In this document: one piece after another, positions 33,224 to 40,907 of the stretch
Numbering within the stretch: position 1 is the first letter of the stretch
Layout: every line of letters begins with the position of its first letter
Source of the DNA: Butyrivibrio fibrisolvens
GTDB taxonomy: Bacteria > Bacillota > Clostridia > Lachnospirales > Lachnospiraceae
Assembly: GCF_037113525.1 (NCBI RefSeq)
Contig: NZ_CP146963.1
Coordinates: 4,607,139 to 4,671,138, forward strand
Direction: 5' to 3'
DNA length: 64,000 bases
Made by a program: the position numbers and the translations under genes
Notes under the pieces: generated by a model
Told to the model about the DNA's origin: nothing
The model's input: the letters and a program-made list of their open reading frames with translations, nothing else
The model's database searches: none

Positions 33224-34900
33224 ATGAAATCAAAGATTATTAGCAGGCTGATCCTGATAGCAATCATAGCCTGTGCTGTCTATTTTAGCTATCCAAAGAT
33301 TCGCCAATATATCTGGAACAATCAGCATCCGCTTGATGTGACATATGAATATGATGGTCAGGAAATCTCGGTTAGAAAGCTCTTCGAAGCATCTAATGAG
33401 AATGTTCACTATGCAAGCCATCTGAATATTAGTGGAAAATATTCATATTCCAGAAGTAAAGATCTTGTTTCTACAGTAAATCTTGGTGATAAAAAAGAAT
33501 ATTTCGACATGGGTACTTCCAGTAGCAGTTCATCAACCAGTTATGAATATAAAAGATTATACATAGATAAAGATAATTATTTATGGACAATCAGTGGAAG
33601 TAATAGTGATTCTGAGCGTACCGATTATAGTTTGGCACTGTTCGATGATCTGTCTACATCGTCATCATCATCTTTCAAGTATTATAAGGGAATGTTAGAT
33701 GGACAAGAATATACAGCATCTGAGTATTCTGATGGCAGCAAATCAGGATTATACATAAACGTTGAAAAAATACTGGCTCCGGATCTTAACAACATGAAAG
33801 ATACGACTGTATATTTTTATGGTACTCCGGATGCCTCAGGACGATTTAAAGTTACTTTTACAGGGGAAAAACTTTACTGTATTTCAGAGGCCTTTGGAGA
33901 GGGTTCGACAAGTTCTAATGGATTTACTGAGATAATATATTCGTTTGATGCTAAAACTAAAAATCTGTTAAGTGTTTCTTTAAACGGAAACAGTGAACAC
34001 GAAACCTATAACGGCACTAGTAAAGAAAGCAAAACTCTTGATTTTATAATAACCAATATCTCATTTGATGCCTGTGACAGCATAGAACTTCCTAACATAG
34101 TCTGTGAGAATTCTCAGCTCAATGGTGCATTATCGGGAGATATACTAATACAGCCAAGCCCCATGCTTAATACAGAAATGTCCTACGATAGCGATGTATC
34201 AGATACAATCACAAGCATCTGGGAAGATGCTATTGATGCTTTTCCAGATGGTGCATGTACCATTTCCGATCTGTCAAGCAGTCTTTTGGATAATGCAAAA
34301 GAGCTTGGACTTGATCTTATTACAGATGGATATGTTGTAAACGAGCAGGAAAATGGAGTTTTGATCAAATTCTCTATTAGCAGGGATGAAGCTGTACTTG
34401 GAAGCATTGTTATGCCAATAGTGGTATCTGACGAAGCACTCAGCAATGATAACAATCTTCTAATATCTATTTATGACCAGGTGACTGTGGATAACAGAGG
34501 AAGTATACGTGTTTATCACACCATTTCAGATAGCTTAACGTCAGTTACATGCTACAAAGTTAATAATGGAAGTTTTAATTTTTCCTACAGCATTCTTAAA
34601 GAAGCTAAGATATCAAATCTTCAAAATGATAAAGAACTTGCATTATTCGCAGGTGCTGATTCTGAGAATCTTAAAACATTTGCAGGCGATTATAAACAGG
34701 CAGAATATGCGTCAATAGAAAAATATGTTATTGAAGAAAAAGGCGATGTATACGGCTATTATGTCATCGAAGATGAAAGTCATCCTGATGAGTATGGTAC
34801 TATCTATGAGCTCCCATTCAAATCCAAGGATGCAGTCGAAGAAAAAACAGGTGATAATAGAAACGATACTGTTGTCGAGTGGATAAAGTTTGATGAATAA
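33224..34900 (+). CDS. Membrane-anchored extracytoplasmic protein, tandem paralogue 2
   Basis: The 558-residue protein parallels its upstream neighbour along its whole length: N-terminal helix (LILIAIIACAVYFSYP), LDVTYEYDGQEISVRKLFEA near residue 38, a Ser-rich region near residues 95-105, and LPNIVCENSQLNGALSGD near residue 290. GGGGGACA precedes the ATG. The pair presumably arose by gene duplication. Their function is unknown. They separate the BrxD-like gene and helicase, but nothing ties them to that system. Confidence 0.7.
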   Translation: MKSKIISRLILIAIIACAVYFSYPKIRQYIWNNQHPLDVTYEYDGQEISVRKLFEASNENVHYASHLNISGKYSYSRSKDLVSTVNLGDKKEYFDMGTSSSSSSTSYEYKRLYIDKDNYLWTISGSNSDSERTDYSLALFDDLSTSSSSSFKYYKGMLDGQEYTASEYSDGSKSGLYINVEKILAPDLNNMKDTTVYFYGTPDASGRFKVTFTGEKLYCISEAFGEGSTSSNGFTEIIYSFDAKTKNLLSVSLNGNSEHETYNGTSKESKTLDFIITNISFDACDSIELPNIVCENSQLNGALSGDILIQPSPMLNTEMSYDSDVSDTITSIWEDAIDAFPDGACTISDLSSSLLDNAKELGLDLITDGYVVNEQENGVLIKFSISRDEAVLGSIVMPIVVSDEALSNDNNLLISIYDQVTVDNRGSIRVYHTISDSLTSVTCYKVNNGSFNFSYSILKEAKISNLQNDKELALFAGADSENLKTFAGDYKQAEYASIEKYVIEEKGDVYGYYVIEDESHPDEYGTIYELPFKSKDAVEEKTGDNRNDTVVEWIKFDE

Positions 34901-34953
34901 TAGTAAAATAGAGAAAAATAGTTTCTTACATATTTTTCTCTATTTTTTTACTA
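34901..34953 (+). terminator. Rho-independent terminator
   Basis: TAGTAAAATAGAGAAAAATA pairs with TATTTTTCTCTATTTTT and a T-run, 1 nt after the paralogue 2 stop. Confidence 0.85.
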
Positions 34954-34990
34954 TTAACCATTTGTATCACATGCCATAAGAGGACGAATC

Positions 34991-37456
34991 ATGGATGTTT
35001 TTGACAGATATGCTCCGTTTGTTCAGGACTTTATCTATAGGAATAACTGGGAGTCGCTTCGCGCTATTCAGGTAGCTGCAGGCGATGCCATTTTTAATAC
35101 AGAAGATAATCTGCTTCTGTGTGCTTCTACTGCTTCGGGTAAGACGGAGGCAGCTTTTTTCCCAATACTGACTTTATTTAATGAAGATCCGCCAGCATCT
35201 GTTGGGGCGCTGTATATAGGGCCTTTGAAGGCTCTTATCAACGACCAGTTTTCTAGGCTTAACGATCTGTGCGCGGAAGCTGATATTCCTGTCTGGCACT
35301 GGCACGGCGATGTTAATCAGTCTCATAAGAATAAGCTGTTAAAAAAGCCTTCAGGTATCCTTCAGATAACTCCTGAATCTCTTGAAGCTCTTATGCTTCA
35401 TAAGCATGGAGATATTGCAAGGCTTTTTGGCGACCTTAGATTTATCGTGGTTGATGAAGTCCATTCTCTTATGAGGGGTGATCGCGGAGGTCAGACTCTC
35501 TGTCTTATGGAGAGGTTATCCCGCATGGCAGGGGTTAATCCGAGGCGTATAGGACTTTCTGCTACAATTGGAGATCTCGAACAGACCGGAAGATTCTTAT
35601 CCTCAGGAACAGGACGCGGCTGCGTTATACCGAAGATTGAAGACAAGGGCCAGGTATGGCGACTTTCTATGGAGCATTTCTATATTCAGGGGCCTCAGGC
35701 TGGGGAAGCTGCGACGAAGTCAAAGAGAGCTCAGCAGATGGAAGCTGAGGGCGATATTATTGATGCGGATGTGGTGAGCGCAACTAAGGCTACATCAACA
35801 AATGGTATTGATTCAGATTTTGAAGGTAATGTTCATGTTTCTGATACATACCAACATTCTTCTGATAAATATGAAAATATATCCTCTTCTAAAAATGATA
35901 TAAAAACTCTTCCATATATTTCACCGGCTACGGATGAAGCGCCCAAGGCTGCTGATCCCGGTATGGGTTATATCTTTGAACACACAAGAGGTAAGAAGTG
36001 TCTTGTGTTCTGCAACTCAAGAGAGGAAGCCGAGGCTGTTACCACAACCTTAAGGCAGTACTGCGAAGCAAAGCATGAGCCTGAAAGGTTCCTGATCCAC
36101 CATGGCAATCTGTCTGTATCCTACAGGCAGACCGCAGAGGAAGCCATGAAGGATGAAGAGTCTTATCTTACTACTGTTACAACTTCTACTCTTGAACTTG
36201 GAATTGATATTGGAAGACTTGAGCGTGCATTTCAGATGGATGCTCCTTTTACTGTGTCTTCTTTTCTTCAGAGAATGGGACGAACAGGAAGGCGTGATGA
36301 TCCGCCGGAGATGTGGTTTGTAATGCGTGAGGATGAGCCGGAAGCAAGAGCTATGCTCCCTGAGACTATTCCGTGGAAGCTGCTTCAGGGTATCGCCCTT
36401 GTTCAGGTATATATCGAAGAGCGCTGGGTTGAGCCGCCTGTCCTTGACAGACTCCCCTACTCTCTTCTCTACCACCAGACCATGTCTACGCTTGCATCAG
36501 GCGGCGAGATGACTCCCGGAGAGCTGGCAGGAAGAGTGTTGTCACTATCCTATTTTCACAGAGTATCTCAGGATGATTATAAGATCCTGCTTCGTCACCT
36601 TATTGAGATCGACCATATCCAGCAGACAGAAAGAGGCGGTCTTATCGTAGGTCTTAAGGGCGAGCGCATCACGAACTCATACAAGTTTTATGCGGTATTT
36701 CAGGAGAATGTTGAGTACACAGTAAGGTGCGAGTCACAGGAACTTGGCACTCTCTGCGCTCCGCCTCCTATCGGGGAAAAGATCGCTATCGCAGGCAGAA
36801 CCTGGGTCGTAGAAGATGTAGATCATAAGAGACACAACGTGTATTGTCAGATGGTCAAAGGACAGGTGCCTGCTTACTTTGGCGAATGTCCCGGCGATAT
36901 ACATACACATATTTTAGAGAGAATGAAGAAAGTTCTTCTTGAAGATAAGGGCTACCCTTATCTTATGCCTAATGCAGTGAACAGACTTGCTCTTGGAAGA
37001 AAAAGCGCAAGAGCTGCAGGCATTACTGATAACCCTCTTATATCACTTGGCGGGAATATGTGGGCTTTGTTCCCATGGCTTGGAAGTTATTCCTTCCTTG
37101 CACTGGAGAGATTTTTAAAGATAAAGTGCGCGCCTTTCCTCGCACTTAAAGGCCTTGATTCATCACGCCCTTATTTCATTCAGTTTACTATGAAAGCTGA
37201 CAGGAATACTTTCTTTGAAGTTGTCTGCGATATGGCAGATGAGCCGCTTGATGCTATGGAGCTTCTATATCCAAAGGAAGTGCCTGTATTTGAAAAATAT
37301 GATGATATCCTTCCGGAAGAACTTGTCAGAAGAGGCTTTGCTTATGCTGTCCTTAATAAAGAGGAGATGCTGGACAGAGTAAGATCTTGGAGGATATTTA
37401 TTCAGGAAAAGATTCACGGTGGAGAAAATAGTAAGATTACAGATGACAGGCTATAA
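34991..37456 (+). CDS. Lhr-like superfamily 2 helicase (BrxHI-related)
   Basis: The 821-residue protein has the motifs of the Lhr group: Q-motif RAIQ, Walker A ASTASGKTE (residues 45-53), DEVH in RFIVVDEVHSLMRG, LSATIGD, then STLELGIDIG and QRMGRTGRRDD. A Ser/Asp-rich insert occupies about residues 250-315 between the two RecA-like lobes. Related helicases (BrxHI) partner with BrxD in type II BREX and in TerB-N linked systems. It is expected to unwind or remodel nucleic acid with ATP. The TerB-type and BrxD-like partners are 20 and 5 kb away. Confidence 0.85.
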   Translation: MDVFDRYAPFVQDFIYRNNWESLRAIQVAAGDAIFNTEDNLLLCASTASGKTEAAFFPILTLFNEDPPASVGALYIGPLKALINDQFSRLNDLCAEADIPVWHWHGDVNQSHKNKLLKKPSGILQITPESLEALMLHKHGDIARLFGDLRFIVVDEVHSLMRGDRGGQTLCLMERLSRMAGVNPRRIGLSATIGDLEQTGRFLSSGTGRGCVIPKIEDKGQVWRLSMEHFYIQGPQAGEAATKSKRAQQMEAEGDIIDADVVSATKATSTNGIDSDFEGNVHVSDTYQHSSDKYENISSSKNDIKTLPYISPATDEAPKAADPGMGYIFEHTRGKKCLVFCNSREEAEAVTTTLRQYCEAKHEPERFLIHHGNLSVSYRQTAEEAMKDEESYLTTVTTSTLELGIDIGRLERAFQMDAPFTVSSFLQRMGRTGRRDDPPEMWFVMREDEPEARAMLPETIPWKLLQGIALVQVYIEERWVEPPVLDRLPYSLLYHQTMSTLASGGEMTPGELAGRVLSLSYFHRVSQDDYKILLRHLIEIDHIQQTERGGLIVGLKGERITNSYKFYAVFQENVEYTVRCESQELGTLCAPPPIGEKIAIAGRTWVVEDVDHKRHNVYCQMVKGQVPAYFGECPGDIHTHILERMKKVLLEDKGYPYLMPNAVNRLALGRKSARAAGITDNPLISLGGNMWALFPWLGSYSFLALERFLKIKCAPFLALKGLDSSRPYFIQFTMKADRNTFFEVVCDMADEPLDAMELLYPKEVPVFEKYDDILPEELVRRGFAYAVLNKEEMLDRVRSWRIFIQEKIHGGENSKITDDRL

Positions 37457-37510
37457 ATAGTGATTCTTAATATTGGTGTAATTGCTAATATATATTTACT
37501 CAAATTTCCA

Positions 37511-37570
37511 AGACTCTATTACTACATTTTTGAATCTATGTTTCAAGCTATGTAGTAATAGAGTTTTCTA
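37511..37570 (+). terminator. Rho-independent terminator
   Basis: ACTCTATTACTACA (37513-37526) pairs with TGTAGTAATAGAGT (37551-37564), followed by TTTCT. It follows the helicase gene. Confidence 0.8.
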
Positions 37571-37609
37571 AATTTGATTAATTATGAATGAGATAATACT
37601 TTAGTTATC

Positions 37610-38011
37610 CTATAACAATTCTTTTATTGAAGGGTCGATGCTCGCATCGTCATCTTTTGGTCTTGGTTTTAATTTGAAGCCAAGATTTTGAATAACCTCA
37701 AACACTCTTTCGTAAAGGTAATCATACGGCATCAAAGAACCACCACAGTTATATACCGTTATATCCATTTTAAAATCAGACTCTTTGATAAGTACTGTAC
37801 TTCCGACATAGTTACTCTTATTAAAACTGTATCGTTCAAAACACAGCATAATGCATTTGTGGTCATCAGAAATATCAGAACATGCTACCTCGTATTTACG
37901 TAATTGAAAACGCTTTTTTGCCAGAACACCTTCTTTGATCGTAAGGGCTGTTTCAATAGCATTTTCACATAACGTATCTTTATAGAATCTATAAACGTTT
38001 TCGCTTTCCAT
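37610..38011 (-). CDS. Small cytosolic protein, possibly DUF6054
   Basis: The 133-residue protein has no signal peptide or membrane helix. The central FERYSFNKSNYVGSTVLI and the closing NCGG region resemble DUF6054, which has FERYS followed by a glycine pair, but the match is by eye. Its ribosome-binding site (ATGAGGTTAAA) lies in a family C repeat. Function unknown. Confidence 0.6.
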   Translation of the reverse strand: MESENVYRFYKDTLCENAIETALTIKEGVLAKKRFQLRKYEVACSDISDDHKCIMLCFERYSFNKSNYVGSTVLIKESDFKMDITVYNCGGSLMPYDYLYERVFEVIQNLGFKLKPRPKDDDASIDPSIKELL

Positions 38012-38013
38012 TT

Positions 38014-38064
38014 TAACCTCATGTCGCGAGTAATTTATGGTTTAATATTGGCGTAGCTCGCGGT
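38014..38064 (-). repeat. Family C repeat, copy 2 (short form)
   Basis: TAACCTCATGTCGCGAG begins 3 nt from the start codon at 38011. CGCGAG (38025-38030) pairs with CTCGCG (38057-38062). The minus strand supplies GAGGTTAA as ribosome-binding site. It lacks the GTGAAACGAGTGACTAATGG tail present in the other copies. Confidence 0.55.
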
Positions 38065-38093
38065 ACCAATTTGTGAATTTAATCTTTAAAAAA

Positions 38094-38127
38094 TCAGGCA
38101 CCCTTAAGTTTGTAATAGGGTGCCTGA
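38094..38127 (-). terminator. leuS terminator
   Basis: TCAGGCACCCT pairs perfectly with AGGGTGCCTGA around a 12-nt loop. A T-run follows on the minus strand, just after the leuS stop. Confidence 0.9.
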
Positions 38128-38139
38128 ATAATAATGATC

Positions 38140-40554
38140 TTATTTAACTACGATGTTAAGGATCTTACCTTTAACATAGATTACCTTTACAACATTCTTT
38201 CCTTCGATGAACTTGTTAACAGAGTCGATTGCTTTAGCTTTCTCAAGTGCGCTCTCCTGAGTATCGTCATCTGTAAGTCCTACAACGCCTCTGACTTTAC
38301 CGTTAACCTGAACACCGATCTCGATAACGTCTTCTTTGCAAAGAGCCTCTTCATATGTAGGCCATGCTTCGTAAGCGATTGTTTCGTTATGTCCAAGGAG
38401 GCTCCAGAGCTCTTCACCTGCATGAGGACATACGCATGAGAACATCTTTACGAATCCTTCAGCGTAGGCCTTAGGACATGTTCCCTTAGTTGCCTCGTTC
38501 ATGAAGATCATCATCTGAGCAATAGCTGTGTTGAAACCAAGTGTCTCAAAGTCGTGTGTGATCTTACGAACAGACTGGTGATAAAGTCTTGTAAGTCTGT
38601 CAGCATCGTTTTCAGAGATGTTATCAGGATTGGAGAAATAGTTCCAAACCTTGTTAACGAATCTTCTTGCACCTTCTACACCCTGATCAGACCAAGGCTT
38701 GGAAGCTTCAAGTGCACCCATGAACATCTCGTAAAGACGAAGTGTATCTGCGCCATACTTATCTACGATATCACTTGGGTTAACAACGAATTCAGGGAAT
38801 CTCTTACCCATCTTGATACCGTTTGATCCAAGGATCATACCCTGGTGTACGAGCTTCTTGAAAGGCTCGCTTACTGGAGAAAGACCTTTCTTGTAAAGGT
38901 ACTTGTTCCAGATTCTTGAATACATAAGGTGTCCTACAGCATGCTCAGGTCCGCCAACATAAAGGTCAACAGGGAGCCAGTGCTTAAGGAGTTCCTGATT
39001 AGCAAACTCTTCTTTGTTATCAGGATCGATATATCTGAAATAGTACCAGGAAGATCCTGCAGATCCAGGCATTGTAGAGGTTTCTCTTGTTCCCTTTACG
39101 CCATTGTGATCATAGTTCTTCCAATCTGTAGCATTATCAAGAGGTGCTTTACCGTTTTTGCCCTTGTAATCTTCAAGTACAGGAAGCTCAAGAGGAAGTT
39201 CATCATCATCAAGTACGTGGATTGAGCCGTCCTCAAGATATACGATAGGCATTGGCTCACCCCAGTAACGCTGACGAGCGAAGATCCATTCACGGAATCT
39301 GTAATTAACAGTTCTTCTTGCAACGCCCATCTTTACAAGCTTATCTGTGATAGCTTCTTTTGCTTCTTCAACAGTGAGGCCGTTGAACTCTTCTGAATTC
39401 ATGAGCTTGCAGCCCTTGCCAAGATAGTCGCCCTTTTCGAAAGCGTGCTCTGATACGTCGCCGCCGTCGATAACCTGGATCCTTGGTATGTTGTGAACCT
39501 CAGAATACTCAAAGTCTCTCTGGTCATGACTTGGTACTGCCATTACAGCACCTGTTCCGTATCCGCCAAGTACGAAGTCACCGATGAATACAGGGACTTC
39601 TTTGCCATTAACAGGGTTTATTGCATGGATTCCCTTAAGCTCGCAACCTGACTTAGTCTTGTTGAGCTCAGTTCTGTCCATTTCAGTCTTTTTAAGAGTC
39701 TCAGCGATATAAGCTTCAACCTCTTCTTTATTCTCAATTCTTGGCATAAGCTCCTGAACAGTCTGTCCGTCTGGAGCAAGTACCATGAATGTGATACCGT
39801 AGATTGTCTCGATACATGTTGTATAGATGGAGAAATCTCCACCGCCTACGATCTTGAAATCAACCTCAACACCTTCAGATCTGCCGATCCAGTTCTTCTG
39901 AATCTCCTTGGTAGACTGTGGCCAGTCGATCTCATCAAGTCCAGAAAGGAGCTCTTCTGCAAATGCCTGCTGGTCGATAACCCACTGCTTCATGTTCTTA
40001 CGAACTACAGGATATCCGCCACGCTCTGACTTTCCATCGATAACTTCGTCATTGGAAAGAACTGTTCCGAGCTCTTCACACCAGTTAACCGGCATATCTA
40101 CATACTTTGCATATCCGTCAAGGTAGAGCTGCTTGAAGATCCACTGTGTCCAGTGATAGAAAGAAGGATCAGATGTCTTAACCATCTTGGACCAGTCATA
40201 GTCAAAGCCCAGCTCTTTGAGCTGACCTGTGAAGGTCTCAATATTTTTTTCTGTAAATCCGTTGGGGTGATTACCTGTTGATACAGCGTACTGCTCAGCC
40301 GGAAGTCCGAAGGAATCGTATCCCATTGGGTGAAGGACGTTGTATCCCTGCATTCTCTTCATACGGGATACGATATCTGTTGCTGTATATCCTTCAGGAT
40401 GTCCTGCGTGAAGACCTACACCTGATGGATACGGGAACATATCAAGTACGTAGTATTTAGGCTTGGAAAAGTCCCATACATCTGTTTTGAAAGTTTCATG
40501 TTCGTCCCAATATTTCTGCCACTTGGGCTCAATGGCTTTTGGATTGTATTCCAT
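38140..40554 (-). CDS. leuS: Leucyl-tRNA synthetase
   Basis: The class I synthetase has YVLDMFPYPSGVGLHAGHPE with the HIGH-type signature HAGH, an editing domain (about 220-420), and the catalytic half with NGIKMGKRFPEF, where KMGKR stands for KMSKS. The anticodon-binding and C-terminal domains follow. I chose ATG 40554 (MEYNPKAIEPKWQKYW), which has GGAG 8 bases upstream and gives 804 residues, the same as Bacillus LeuS. The longer frame to 40611 adds 19 non-conserved residues. No T-box is recognisable in the leader. Confidence 0.95.
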   Translation of the reverse strand: MEYNPKAIEPKWQKYWDEHETFKTDVWDFSKPKYYVLDMFPYPSGVGLHAGHPEGYTATDIVSRMKRMQGYNVLHPMGYDSFGLPAEQYAVSTGNHPNGFTEKNIETFTGQLKELGFDYDWSKMVKTSDPSFYHWTQWIFKQLYLDGYAKYVDMPVNWCEELGTVLSNDEVIDGKSERGGYPVVRKNMKQWVIDQQAFAEELLSGLDEIDWPQSTKEIQKNWIGRSEGVEVDFKIVGGGDFSIYTTCIETIYGITFMVLAPDGQTVQELMPRIENKEEVEAYIAETLKKTEMDRTELNKTKSGCELKGIHAINPVNGKEVPVFIGDFVLGGYGTGAVMAVPSHDQRDFEYSEVHNIPRIQVIDGGDVSEHAFEKGDYLGKGCKLMNSEEFNGLTVEEAKEAITDKLVKMGVARRTVNYRFREWIFARQRYWGEPMPIVYLEDGSIHVLDDDELPLELPVLEDYKGKNGKAPLDNATDWKNYDHNGVKGTRETSTMPGSAGSSWYYFRYIDPDNKEEFANQELLKHWLPVDLYVGGPEHAVGHLMYSRIWNKYLYKKGLSPVSEPFKKLVHQGMILGSNGIKMGKRFPEFVVNPSDIVDKYGADTLRLYEMFMGALEASKPWSDQGVEGARRFVNKVWNYFSNPDNISENDADRLTRLYHQSVRKITHDFETLGFNTAIAQMMIFMNEATKGTCPKAYAEGFVKMFSCVCPHAGEELWSLLGHNETIAYEAWPTYEEALCKEDVIEIGVQVNGKVRGVVGLTDDDTQESALEKAKAIDSVNKFIEGKNVVKVIYVKGKILNIVVK

Positions 40555-40674
40555 TTCGATCTCCATTCCGGCAAAGGCGCTATTACTGTAAGCAGCATCA
40601 GCCCCCAGCACTTATTAATCTAATAAAAAGCCTCGGAAGATGATGCGATTTCCAAGGCATTAAAAACTGTGGTA

Positions 40675-40703
40675 ATTGTAGCAAATTAAAGCTTTACTGT
40701 CAA
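40675..40703 (-). promoter_or_regulatory. leuS promoter
   Basis: TTGACA (40698-40703) and TACAAT (40675-40680) are 17 bp apart on the minus strand. The leader holds a hairpin, GCCTCGGAA (40630-40638) with TTCCAAGGC (40650-40658). No T-box motif is seen, so leucine control would need another mechanism. Confidence 0.8.
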
Positions 40704-40718
40704 AAAATATCAGTGTTT

Positions 40719-40865
40719 TCACATAGCTGACAATCTTTTTTCTGTAGGTACATAATATGGACTTTCAGGATCAACATCGTATGTTTCATAGAATATGTCG
40801 AACTGACCAAGGATATAGTTTATTCTCTCTTTGCATGGCAAATGTATATGACATTTGAAACAAAT
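40719..40865 (-). pseudogene. C-terminal remnant, probably of an M13 (PepO-like) peptidase
   Basis: On the minus strand a frame without a start reads HIHLPCKERINYILGQFDIF, then YETYDVDPESPYYVPTEKRL and a stop at 40719. This pattern of H, L, RIN, QFD, FYETYDV and a final PxxR fits the extreme C-terminus of bacterial M13 endopeptidases by eye. Nothing upstream continues it; the ABC gene terminator begins 7 nt away. It looks like the tail of a deleted gene, now lying between leuS and the exporter. Confidence 0.45.
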
Positions 40866-40871
40866 AGAAAA

Positions 40872-40903
40872 AAGGAGAAGCACAAATGAACATGCTTCTC
40901 CTT
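40872..40903 (-). terminator. ABC exporter terminator
   Basis: AAGGAGAAGC pairs with GCTTCTCCTT around 12 nt. On the minus strand TTTTTTCTATTT follows. Confidence 0.93.
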
Positions 40904-40907
40904 GCGT

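Noticed and set aside
28895..37456. Complete BREX system
   Set aside because: Only BrxD-like and BrxHI-like proteins are present; PglZ, PglX, BrxC and BrxF are not seen in the window.
40555..40907. T-box riboswitch before leuS
   Set aside because: No T-box core motif (AGGGTGGnACCGCG type) is found on the minus strand. Only a simple hairpin and a plain promoter are seen.
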